Shown: in pieces, positions 12,121-23,335 of the stretch
Numbering within the stretch: the first letter of the stretch is position 1
How the letters are laid out: every line of letters begins with the position of its first letter
From: Tomocerus qinae
Lineage: Eukaryota; Arthropoda; Collembola; Entomobryomorpha; Tomoceridae
Assembly (NCBI GenBank): GCA_020055645.1
Contig: CM034546.1
Coordinates: 25,978,001 to 26,042,000, forward strand
Reading direction: 5' to 3'
Length of the DNA stretch: 64,000 nucleotides
The notes under the pieces: model-generated
What the model was told of the DNA's origin: nothing
The model's database searches: none
Seen by the model: the letters and a program-made list of their open reading frames with translations, nothing else
Translations under genes and position numbers: made by a program

Positions 12121-13931
12121 AAAGAAACCTTCCAATGCTATTATTATTTATCTATTTTAATGAAGGGAAAATGAGTGGAGCAAGGAAAAAGAAGAAGAAA
12201 CGAAAAAATGGGAAATAAAGAAGGAAAAAGAGAACAAAGTTAAGTCAAAAGGGCAGAGTGAAGAATAGAAATAAAGGGAAGAGACCACATATATTTTTAT
12301 ATATATTTTAGACTCATTTTCCTTCAAAAAAGACCAAAAATTTGAATTGATATAGCTAAAAATTTCTATGTAAAATAGTGGCTCTTAAATTTGAGAAAAA
12401 GGTGAATCATTTTTCCAAAATAGGCCAAAAATTTTCGCGCTTCGCGCGAATACCACTTCATTCGGTAACTATCATTGGTTTCAATACGTATATTACAATA
12501 CATTTGGGAAGAAATAATTTAAAACCGGGAAGGATTTTGGAAACATTTTGGATACTGGGAAGAAAACATAATTTTCACCAGCGGAAACTCTCTTCAACTC
12601 AAAATGTAATACCTACCATTATCTATGTACAATTAAAAATGCTACTACATAAAAAATTATTAGTAAATAACGTTTTCATAATCAGGTTCAAATTACAATA
12701 ATCATTTTTTGATAATTTTGCTTTTAGAATTTCCAAAAGTGGGTTAGCAATTGTCTGATTAAGATTTTGAATTTACTAACATTTTAAATTTAGTGGTTTA
12801 TCATAGAAGCATAATGTTGGTCTATTTTCTGAACGTGAACAGCGCACGGTCCTACTAAAATTTAGCCTAAATGATTTCTTAACCTGAGTCATCGGTAAAA
12901 ATGGAACGCTTTCGGATGAATCACTTTCTATTTTAGAATTGTATCTTACTTTTTTCCTGCACAACTTGCGGTTTATGAAATGTATTTATTGCAGAGCATG
13001 AAAAGGATCAGACGTTTTGCCGTTTTGTTTGCCTTTTTACCTAGAAAAATTAGAAAAATGTGCATTTTTGCCCAACAAAATTAGTAAAAAAGGTACTTTT
13101 TTGGTTATTTTAAATAAAATAAAATAAATTGAATTTCCAAACGTTATAAAAGTTGTAGATATTAATTGGTAGATTATTAATTTGCCATTGAAAAGAAAGT
13201 ATATTAAAACCCCAAATTAAATCATGGTACAGCTTCACATGTGGTGAATGCCAATGTAAAAAAGGCCAAAAGACACAAAAGGGCAAAAAAGTCACCGAGC
13301 CAAAAGGCAACCTTTTTCATCCCCTTAGTAATCGATGTTTTCACATGCAGTTAGTAATTACTTCCAGTTTTTACACCTTTGGCATAAAAATTTATAGTAA
13401 CTAACATCAGAAACACCTCTCATTACAACTATCTATACAATTTCAAAAGTGGGAACATGCCATATGGCACTACTGGCCCTTGAAATGCGTTTATAAAACC
13501 TCAAGTAGAATTTGTTAATCCACTTTAGTATTGCACGCTTGAGGAATCAATAAATTGTTGATTTGCTCTGCAATTCAGCAATTCATAACTTCTGTGAATA
13601 GGTCATTATCGTTCGGAAAATATGCACGTAGGTATAACCATTTTAATGAATTTCTTCTCTACAATACTATCTGCCAATATCAAAACACTTAGCCGAATTT
13701 ATGGTCAAAAAGAGTTTTCGCTGACTTTCAGTTCCTTAATAACTTCTTGGTAAAAATAATATCCGACATATTTTAGAATTAAATGTTGGTGAAAAGAAAC
13801 AACATAGCTCGACTCCGCTATTACAATCCAATATCTGTTTGCTTTCATTAAAATTCTGTTTTTCTGCACTGTTGTATAATTGTAAAGTAACGCAAACAAC
13901 AAATCCTAGCCATGAATTAGATTTGCGAGAA
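12121..13931. other. Intergenic, nothing recognised
   Basis: AT-rich sequence. A TCGCGC / GCGCGA hairpin at about 12437 is the only structured element I note. No supported gene up to the IR relic. Confidence 0.45.
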
Positions 13932-14734
13932 ATGAAGATGCCAACATTACGAAATTTATCACTTTTGTTATTAATTTATTTAAGTAGCCAATTCCCACAA
14001 TTATTGCCACAAATTAATGCTAATTGTATTGAATTTTTCTGTCCACTACCAACATTTCCATTTGGTTGTACAATAAACCTTGTTGAACATTCTATTACAT
14101 GGAACAGTGCGTTTACGAACCAAATTTCTTACTATGTCAACACCATAAATAAGAAAAATCATCCAGTAACATTACAATTTTCAGATCATTTACCCAAAAA
14201 TAGTTCAGAAATTAAGTATTTTGGTAAAAAGAGCAGTTGCGCCCATAAAATTGTAATTATAACCACCAGCACATTGGACGATTTAGCTTACCTTATCCAA
14301 GGGCAGACAAGGGTGCATACCATATTCAAGCATTTCACAGAGAGGGTGCTATTATTCGACTGCACGATAGAAATCCAAATATAAATTGTGCCACTGTCAA
14401 GGAATATTGGGACATCGTGCGGCCGACAATCAGTTTTTACTCACACTTGTCAGACAGAGTGGAGGAACTAATCAATCGTTTATCTGCCTCTGGAGTTCGG
14501 AGTCTTTGGATGGATATTCGTATTTCAGGAAATAATCGTATTGTATATAACCTGACTAGAACAAAAAACAACAGAAAAAAATTAAAGTCGTCTTACAGTG
14601 TCCAACTATTTTCACTAATGCGGACATGTGCTAAATTATATATCTTTTGCACTGTTGCTTTTATTTCAGAAATTATCTATTGTTACATCATATATTTTAA
14701 AAAATTACGCGTATTCTCGTTTCGCCATATGTAA
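13932..14734 (+). pseudogene. Ionotropic receptor relic with internal deletion
   Basis: The first part (13932 to about 14300) is the N-terminal third of a receptor like those at 30.9-48.3 kb: signal peptide, an ECxxDF-like NCIEFF motif, a FPFGC segment, a paired ISYYVNT segment, NSSEIKYF and LDDLAYLIQ. At about 14303 it jumps directly, and out of frame, into the end of exon 2: AYHIQAFHREGA, KEYWD, then the frame at 14417-14734 with TISFYSHLSDR, SLWMDIRISGN, TKNNRKKL and the last transmembrane helix. The rest of exon 1, the intron, M1, pore, M3 and half of the ligand-binding lobe are gone. It cannot form a channel. The deletion junction lies at about 14300-14305. Confidence 0.85.
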
Positions 14735-15195
14735 AAGTTTAACCATAAAAGGACAGTGGCAATAAATGCTATCATTATTAAGAAAATGTGAAATTGGCTG
14801 CACTATAAATAATGTTGCAGTTTTACTACGCAATTTTTTATTAATATTCTTGATCCTTGAGCCTACAGTATTTGAGATAGAACATGGTTGTAAAACTGGA
14901 GTACACAGTTGTAAAACTGCAGTACCTGGTTGTATAACTTCACTACCCTTAGATGTAAAACTTTAGATGTGAAAATTCCCAATCCCAATTATACCTTAGA
15001 GAAGCATTCTATTGCATAATAATTTGCACAAGGTTTCATACTATCAAGTTAATAATTAAATGAATTCCATACGAAATAAACTGTTATATTAAGTAAATTA
15101 TTAAGTTAATATTAAGTCAATATAGTTAATAGTATTTATTAAGTATTATTAAATTATTAAATTATTATTAAGTAAATAAATCAGTTTTCTGGGTA
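14735..15195. other. Intergenic
   Basis: AT-rich with a few imperfect repeats of GGTTGTAAAACTG at 14885-14960. No gene supported. Confidence 0.4.
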
Positions 15196-15810
15196 CTATT
15201 ACTATACTTAATTATTCACCATTTCCCAACACAAACATAGACGCCGTAGTCATATAGTGATAATGAATAAAGTACTCAGAAAGCTAACCGTTAAACGGTC
15301 GTTTATGTCGCAAGGAGTTCATTTTATTATTATTGACTTGATAGTAAATACAAGTTTTGTTTTGTTGTGATTTTTTAACAGTTTATTATTATATGCATTA
15401 CATAATTATCTTTTGTAAAATTTAATCCTTTGAATATTACATAAACATGAAATTTTTGCTTGAATTACATAACAAACTTAAATTATGTGGCATAGGCAAC
15501 GATACAGGGCATCCTTGAAAATTACATAATTAGTGTCATAATTATTTCTAGAATTCCTCCAGGTTATGTTAGATTATAAGCCAACATCACTCACTCTAAA
15601 TAACTATTTATATTTAAACAAACAAGCAGGCACGTGTCCACAAATTTGGTCAAGTGGGGCGCAACCAAATGTAATGATAAGACATTCGAGCAAATTTTAT
15701 GCAATTTTTGGCACTTTTTGGAAAAAACCTTTCTTCTTTCTCAGATGTAAGGGGGACCTGCGCCCCCCGTCGCCTCCTACTGGATATGTGCTTTTAAACA
15801 AGTATGACTA
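15196..15810 (-). repeat. Dispersed repeat, copy with insertions
   Basis: Reverse-complement relative of 6981-7215. Matching blocks are 15196-15305, about 15540-15625 and about 15795-15810. They are separated by about 235 bp of unrelated AT-rich DNA and by the 168-bp repeat at 15627-15794. The intact copy at 7 kb shows where the original sequence was continuous. Confidence 0.65.
15627..15794 (+). mobile_element. Short GC-ended mobile repeat, copy 1
   Basis: About 168 bp starting near CACGTGTCCACAAATTTGG and ending near CGCCCCCCGTCGCCTCCTAC plus a short tail. It is flanked by AAACAAG on both sides and sits exactly inside an older repeat, so it is an inserted element with a short target duplication. 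It is related to 38214-38396. It is non-coding and therefore non-autonomous. Confidence 0.6.
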
Positions 15811-16245
15811 AAAGACTTATAATATTCTAGTAATGTACAAGTTTCACAATTGAGTGCATATTATAAGGTAGAAATTTTGTAACCGAACTCCTGGAACTAA
15901 AGACAAATAAATAATAACGGGAAACTCACCACTCGAAAAGTTTGCAAACTATAAATGTCCATGTAAAAAATTCCAAAATATTTCCCTCTATCTAGCAAGG
16001 AAGAGGTAAATAACGAGTGAAATTATATGAATATGGAACCATATGAGATGATTTTTAATAAATAAATGGATTGACTAAAATAAACCTTCGCCAATTTTGT
16101 GCGCCTTTCAATGTACGATTGAGGTGACAAATTCAACTGTTTTTCCCGTAACTAACTATTTTTAAGTAATTCCTGACACACTACGATAACAATATTATTA
16201 TGATAGATATATGATAGACGTATACGATGATACTGTTAAAAGTGA
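15811..16245. other. 3' flank of the CARD/NB-ARC gene
   Basis: AT-rich intergenic sequence downstream of the minus-strand gene; no repeat or gene recognised. Confidence 0.4.
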
Positions 16246-19200
16246 TTATTGTACTGCACTTTGAAAAGCATGTGGAAACTTAATGTGCTTAGACCGAAGA
16301 TTAACGAAACAAAACTCCTGAAAATCTATTTTGCTAATAGATTTTCCAATGCCATTTTTAATAGCGTAATAGTCTGAGCTGTTGACAATTTTGTATTCTG
16401 CGAGATTCAGAACATCTTTCAAATCAGATGTAGCACATCCTTCGGCTCCAAATGCTATACTAGTATTTTGTCTTTTTATAAAATTGATCATTTCAATTTT
16501 ATTCTTGATCCATTTTTCTGGATGACAAAGAGAAGAATCAAAATCTATCATAACGCAATTAGATTGAATTCCATTTGCAGCTTTAAAAAATTTTGCTCTT
16601 TCTAAATCATTTTCAAGTCCGTATTCACTAAGGTAATAAATAGATAACCGACTTGTGGAATAACTCTTGCAGGAAATATTACCTAACGCTAAAAGTTCCA
16701 ATGATTCATGGATTTTAGAAAAGTCTAAACTCGACTTACAATTTTCTATTGTCATTTGAGTTAAGGATATAAATTTTGGTAAACAATCATTTAAAGCATT
16801 GAAATTTGTTACATTTACCAAAGTCAAATGCTCAAGATTGTAAACCGGTTCATTTTGAGTACAGCTTATTTCAGTAGAGTATAAACTCAGTAGTTGTACA
16901 TGTCGCAACATGGATAAATCAACTTTGATATCGGTCGGTGTAAAGTTCAGAGGGAACAAATCTGTGTACAAAATGAGTGTGTCATAATCAAAATTTCCGA
17001 TTATTAATTGTTTCACATTTGTGATGTTAAGATCCGCAAAATGAATTTTAGAAATTGTGGCATTATCTTTGCTGACGAAAGCACAGTTCATCATCCGTAG
17101 GATTGAAATAGAATAATTCTCGGAAACATGATTAATAACAGTAGATGGCTCATTGGACAGTATAAAGGAAACATGGAGTAACTGAATTACATCAATGTGG
17201 TAAAAATCTAAAAAGTTACTAGGAAAAATCCAGTAACTGGAAGAAATCGTCAACATATGTAAATTTGTCAACTTGTGGAGGTATTTCAACGAACTATTAA
17301 AATTTTTAACATCTTGTAAATGCAAATTCCGAAGATGTGGGTTTTCTTTCGTACAAACAAAGTCTGCAGTAGACAAAGTTAAAGATGTAGTTGTATTCCC
17401 TAACTCTGAAATATCTACATTGATTTTGGATGGTACAAAACCATTAATATCGTATGTCCCAAATTCACCAGAAATTTCTTTACTACAATAAATAGAGAGG
17501 TCTCTGGTGTTGATATAACGTAGTTGATTTAAATTTATGGTTTTTAGAAATGTGCCATTGCCATCCAAAAAGGAAACTGCGTAAAACCGTACAAAATCTT
17601 TGACCACAGCATCCTTAGGATAACTATTTGTTTCAGCATACCCTTCTATGTATATTTGTGTTCGTACTATATATATTGCTGGACTATATTTAAAAGTGTA
17701 CAAATCAATAGGATCGATGTAGTTATCTATCACAAATATATAAGGAACCTTTGGTTCATAATATAGCAATTCCCTCTGTAACTCTAATGACTCTTTTATC
17801 ATTCCTACTTTTCTCAGTAAACCAATACCCCATACAGAACTTTGAAATTGGTCTAATTCCAATGTAAGATTCAGTTGGATAACAAACCAATTGTCAGCTG
17901 TAGGATTCCAACTCAAAGTCTGATTCAGCATAAGAAAAATTTCTAAGGCTTCTTCTAATCTACCAGCTTTATGTAAACACAGTCCATAATTTCTTGCACT
18001 AGTGAGAAACCCATTACCACTTGTATACCCAGTATGAATTATTTTGGAAAGTAGAACGGCTTCCTCTAACTGCTTAATAGTAAGGAAGTGGATCACTTGC
18101 AATTGTTCTACCAACTGAGCTTTCAGGTTTTTAAACCTTACCTGTAAATCTTTATATTTGATAGCATATTCTGCGTATGGTGTAAGTTTATACTGAATGA
18201 AACCGTTAGCTTCAAGTATTTTTATTAGAACTTCCTTTTCACTTTTCGTTCCATTTACGAAAGTCCTCATAAATAGTTGAAGAAGACGTTGCACATTAAG
18301 AGTGCCTAGGTTTATTTTTCCAGGGAAATCTATCACATCAGTTTCGCTCACCCTAATTAGGAAACGCTTTTCGAGTAAATTTAAAACCTCTTTTAAAACT
18401 TCGATGTCACAATGGAGAACGCTACCAAATAACAGCATGTCAACATTTTCTGGGCGAAGATATCCAAAGACAGTCATTATATCATAGGCCAAACTTCTGT
18501 ATTGCATATGTTTAATCGAATCAATGGACATCTTCATCGTTGTGAAAATTGTTTTCCCGTACTCAGGTAAATGGGCTGTGGAATTAAGAATTCTATTTGT
18601 ATTTTCAATGAAATCTTTTAAACTTACGTCCTCAACGTCATTCAAAGTGTTGATTGCAATTTGGAGGGCCAATGGGAAATCATCCAAAATCTCTGCCAAT
18701 TTTTGTAAATTTTCTTCGTACATAGGCTCCGATTTTCTTGATTGCAAATTTGTCTTTAGAAAGTCCACACTTTCATTTGCAGTAAATGCCATCAGTGTAA
18801 AGTTTTGTACTTTTCCGTAATCTGCTTCACGGCCCCAGTCAGTATTCTGGGAAGTGATAAGGCAGTCAAAGTTTGGATATCTCATTTCCCAAAGAATATT
18901 TTTTATTCCAATCATGTCGTCCTCCTGATTGTCATTATATTCTGCATAGTCAAATACCCAAAGACATTTATTTCCTCTGAAAATGTCAAATATTCTTTGG
19001 GCTAACGATTCATGATCTAGTTCTTCTCTTCCGGGAATTCTTAACTGTCTAGCCAAGTTAATGAGAGACATGTGTAGACTTTCCTTTTCACAGCTGATCC
19101 AAATAATGAAATCGTAGTCGTCTGCGTAGTAATTTGAGTACCAAATCGCCATCTCGGTCTTTCCTATGGCAGGGAATCCAACAATGACAACCTTCTTCCA

Positions 19201-20121
19201 GGTAAACTCGGTCTCATTCCCCGCAGTTTTTAGAGTATGTTGCAATCCCTCAACCAAAAGAGTATCGGAGCCATTGAGTTTTCTTTGGTAGAAAGCGTGG
19301 ACAAGATTCATTTTGCGCGGCCACCATTTTTCGTTAAGAATGCCTTTTTTGGGTGTTAGTTTCCAGTACAAAAGGCCACCAGCAAGTGCAAACATCAAGA
19401 GTACAAATGAAAAGGATAATAATGCTTTAAGTTTTCGTTTTTTTGACCTTTTTTTGTATTCTTGAAGGGATCTGGAGGATCCTGTGATGATTGCAGCTAC
19501 ATGCTCGTTGGATGTATCCCGAAATATCTCAGTCACAATATTTTCGATGCTTGGCCAGTCCTTTTTAAGAACGAGAGTGAAAAACGCTGTATTTTTTTCA
19601 AGACTTGTCGAGCATTTTTGCTGTAAATAATGAAGCAAAACATGTTAATTCCTTTAAATCTTTTGTAAATAAACAATACGGTAGTCATTGTAGCCAAATG
19701 AAAATTGATGTAATGATATTAGTGGAATTATATTCACATATAGCATATTTTCTTTGAAAATCATGAATATATCTACGTCTATTAATTAAGTATGGTATAT
19801 ATGTAGTTACGTATCAAATGTAGGTACGTATCCAGAAATTTGGTCTATAAATAATACTATAAATAAAACTTTTTAGATACTTACGATGACTTCTTTTTCG
19901 TGAAAACTGAATATTCCGTTTTCCACCATACGATTTAGAACGTCTGGCATATTAGTAAGCTGTTCACAGAGAATGCTTAAATTCTTCATGATGTTCTTCC
20001 CCGAATGTTCGTTCATCAGATCATCTCGAGAGCTGGATGGCGATGTCGCAATTAATGTCGCACTATCCATTTCTTCTTGCCACAAAATGTTGGAGTCGGA
20101 AATATTTTCATCCTCCATCAT
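16246..20121 (-). CDS. CARD / transmembrane / NB-ARC / TPR / LRR-like protein
   Basis: Two exons, 19885-20121 and 16246-19620, joined by a phase-0 GT-AG intron (ATC/GTAAGT; TTTACAG/CAA), give about 1203 residues. Residues about 30-125 read as a CARD death-fold helix bundle (NIMKNLSILCEQL, then FSFHEKEVI across the junction, then LEKNTAFFTLVLKKDW). A basic run KKRSKKRK is followed by a hydrophobic helix (about 145-166, LLSFSFVLLMFALAGGLLYW). NB-ARC follows: P-loop GFPAIGKT (about 227), Walker B CLWVFDYAEY (about 300), LITSQ (about 333) and DFPLALQ (about 390). A TPR (NYGLCLHKAGRLEEALEIF, about 620) and a long LRR-like C-terminus complete it. Architecture resembles Apaf-1/NLR-type STAND ATPases, which oligomerise on ligand sensing and recruit CARD partners. 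The membrane helix is odd, and about 19 N-glycosylation sequons occur after it. The start is the first ATG of an ATG-ATG pair. The function is inferred. Confidence 0.85.
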
Positions 20122-21525
20122 CTTGGAAAACTTATTTGTGTTCCTTAAAATTTTACAATACAAGTAAAATTATATTTTTTGTCTCAAATAATTCTGCCTT
20201 TAACTATAAGAAATGAATAATAATATTATCTATCTACTTTTCCATTTATGACATTACTATTGCTAATACTTTTATTTGTATTTATAGCCTTACCACATAA
20301 CATTATAAATAGTTCAGTGACAAAAAATGCAAAATGGTAAAATTATAGCATGATGCACTTTCTATAACCAATTGCTGGTACTATATAAACATAAATCACT
20401 GCTATAAAAATCTAACCAAAAAGATACATGCATGTGTGTCTATTCTTTACGGCTGATAACTAATGAGTTTCATTCTAATGCCGCATTTTCCTGTATTATT
20501 ATGTGATATTGTTTCTTATTATTTATTTCCAGCTTTGCAAAACACCACATATGATAATTATCTGGCATGTTGTCTTTTAGCCGCGGATTTGAGGATGGCG
20601 ATAGCCTTCCATCTCCTCGGTGAAGTATCATGCATGATTGTTTTAATAATGTGAGCCTTTTTCACACACTGTCGCTTGCGAGGTTAGAGCGCCGAGATCG
20701 ATCCCCCAAGAAAATGAAATACAATATTAAATTACTACAGTCGTAACATAGAAATTAATAATTGTAAATAGAATTAGATATATAGAAATAAATACTCAGA
20801 AAGAAATGCTATTTTCATCCTAGAGTGAGTCAATAAGTACTCGTATTACAGATAATACTTTGCAAAATTGATAACAGATTTAATAATTCTCCACGAAGTA
20901 TAATATACAGCTAGTAAAATACACAATATTACTCTATTTAATATTTAATAATATAGTATTGGGGACAGATATTTCTTGACAAAGGATATAGTGGTAAAAC
21001 AATAGTAATAAAACAAAATAACAATAGGTGGAATATATCGCGCCTCCCGCTATTAAATGTGAAGCTACAGTAATTTTTGGCAATAAGAGCCACGTAAATT
21101 TAATGGTTCACCTAATTATATGTGAATTTTAGACCATTTTGGACCATTGTCGGCGTCGGTAATACGAGCCGATAATAATTTTTGCACTTGCCACGTTGTG
21201 AATTGAATTTTACTCTATTGTTCACCACATTTCATCAAAAAGAATTTAAAATTCACGCGCTTTGTGAGAATATTTTGAATTTACATTGAAACCATTGACT
21301 CCTCTGTCATTTAATAAAGGAAGGGTCCCATTTTCTTTTGCTCAAATTATGGTCACCCTAAATAACAATAACAAGCTGTCATTATTTTCAGTGCATTTGT
21401 TCTATTACTTACCAGTCAACATACTTATTTATATGCATGCATTCATAGTATTATGATATGAATGTTATTTTGTGGATTATCGGAATAAAACCCTGATACG
21501 TATAATATAGAAAAAGAAATGTACT

Positions 21526-21571
<46 letters not shown>

Positions 21572-22083
21572 CTTAAATCTATGTATATATGTTACAGGAA
21601 ATTTGTTCCGATTTTTGTCTTTTCTCGTTATGAAATCTGAGGGAGTTATGAAAAATCTTTAAAAAGAACTGTGTCATGATGTGTTAACATTTGCAAGGAT
21701 CAGGCTGTTTCCTTCTTAACGTTAACTGTTTCCTAATGTTTCTTAATAATCTATTTAAATTAAAACAACAAAATAGTTTTCCAATGAAGCCTCCTTGAGG
21801 TTTGAATACATCTGTTGTCAGTACCGAGTGAGGATTTAATTACACGACGCACATAAGGTTTTAATTATTTTGTAATCTCAGCTAATCAGCAAATCTAAAC
21901 GCATGAGGTAGCATCAACAATCAACAAGTTGTTGATTCCAATAATGGTTTAATAGTTAAATAGTGTTAGAAAGACAGATTGTACCGCAAGTGGTTTGTTT
22001 TTCATCACACATTGTTATAAGCTTTTTTTCTGATTTTCATTTAAAAAATCAAGAAATAAAATCACGTTATCACATTCGGATGG
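20122..22083. other. Intergenic between divergent genes
   Basis: Upstream region shared by the minus-strand CARD gene and the plus-strand lectin gene. AT-rich, no further gene supported. A GAGCGCCGAGATCGATCCCCC patch at about 20687 resembles a tRNA-derived B-box but has no matching A-box that I can defend. Confidence 0.45.
21528..21569. repeat. (TA)n microsatellite
   Basis: About 21 uninterrupted TA dinucleotides. Confidence 0.98.
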
Positions 22084-22118
22084 TATAAAACGGCAGCGCT
22101 TTAGCAGGAAAGGCAGTC
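22084..22118 (+). promoter_or_regulatory. TATA box and initiator
   Basis: TATAAAA at 22084-22090 is followed 31 bp later by a GCAGTCT initiator-like motif (A at 22115). The first ATG of the lectin gene lies about 50 bp further on. Spacing is that of an arthropod TATA-Inr core promoter, typical of strongly or inducibly expressed secreted-protein genes. Confidence 0.7.
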
Positions 22119-22786
22119 TAGTCAATTCGCCGCAGTTTAATTAAGAGCTGCTCTTAAAAAAGACAATGAAGATCAACGTCACAATTGTGTTTTGCATGTT
22201 GTCACCAGTTCTTGCTACAAATAGTAAGTCTTCAAAAATAATTTTACATTTTATTAAAGTAATCCTTATATATAACATTTTGCAAATAAATCGGAGCCAG
22301 ATTTCAATCCATTATTGTCAGCTGTACATGAGCAGTTACTAGTTACATGTATTATTTTCAGAAAAACTCTAAAACGTCAATATTTATTGAAGTTTGAAAA
22401 ATTAAAAATGGTCAAAAAAGTCGACAAAATTATCTAATGTAACTCTTATGGTTATACCCATATAACTTCCATGTTGCGTATACATGATCATTATGATTAT
22501 CAGAATTTTATTTATATAAACTTTTTTCAGACTGAACTGAGAGTCATAAGATTTTGTATCTCGACGTTTTATGCCCTAGTAATTGTGTTAGATAACGTTT
22601 TTAAATTTTTTGGCCCTAAAAATTAATAAAATGTTATGTTTGTAATACAAAATTTGACATACCAAATTTGACATGAAAATACAAAATCAAAACATGGGAA
22701 CTACTCCATTTTCTAAATATTTATTTTACTAACACCTCTACACATATTTGTCTATAATAATAGCTACCGTTTATTTTCGTGTGGTA

Positions 22787-23335
22787 CACACTTAGAAATC
22801 CTAAGCTGATATACTGTTATATTTAACAATATATCACCTTAGAAATCACGTAGGGATGGTTACACATTATTTAGCGTTAAGTTAACATTGTCCACATCCT
22901 GTTAATATTTTAACAGTATTTGTGGTTAAAATTAACATGGGATCATGTTAAAAGTTAACATTGCCTCATGTTGGGAATAATGTCATTATAACATTATTTA
23001 ATGTTAGATGGTGCAAAAATTGAAGCCAGGAAGCGATCCCAGTTCCATAAACTACTCAGGCGGACACCCTACACACTGAACCACACCGCCACATGAAATG
23101 TTATGGTGGTTATTGCTGGTGATAAATCTAGCTGAGGTGACTTGACATGACATACTGTTAACCTCAACTAACGTTATGGTCATGTCAGGTTAACATAAAA
23201 TTAACGTGACTTTTGCCTACAGGACATTTACTGTTAAAACTTACATTAAAAAAATATTGCAGGTGCCTTATTTAATGTTAAATTTTAACATTAAGTGAAT
23301 AACGTTAAACCACTTTGACTGGATTTCTAAGTGTG
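22787..23335. mobile_element. 549-bp MITE, TA-flanked
   Basis: CACACTTAGAAATCC at 22787-22801 is matched exactly by its reverse complement at 23321-23335. Each end is flanked by TA (22785-22786; 23336-23337), the duplication signature of Tc1/mariner elements. The interior is rich in GTTAAC/TTAACAT motifs and has no transposase. It is inserted in the lectin intron. Confidence 0.75.
23021..23092 (-). other. tRNA-like (SINE-head) sequence in the MITE
   Basis: On the minus strand, GGCGGTGTGGTTCAGTGTGT is followed about 35 bp later by CTGGGATCGCTTCC. These resemble pol III A-box and B-box spacing of a tRNA-derived SINE head. It does not fold as a clean cloverleaf in my reading, so I do not call a tRNA gene. 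Confidence 0.35.

Noticed and set aside
11884-12135. Lys/Arg/Glu-rich and Phe/Leu/Ser-rich frames
   Set aside because: Artefacts of the purine-rich tract.
17273-19005. Plus-strand open frames inside the CARD/NB-ARC gene
   Set aside because: Antisense shadows of the minus-strand coding exon.
20660-20710. tRNA-like patch GCGAGGTTAGAGCGCCGAGA near 20,680
   Set aside because: B-box-like word only; no acceptor stem, A-box or cloverleaf.
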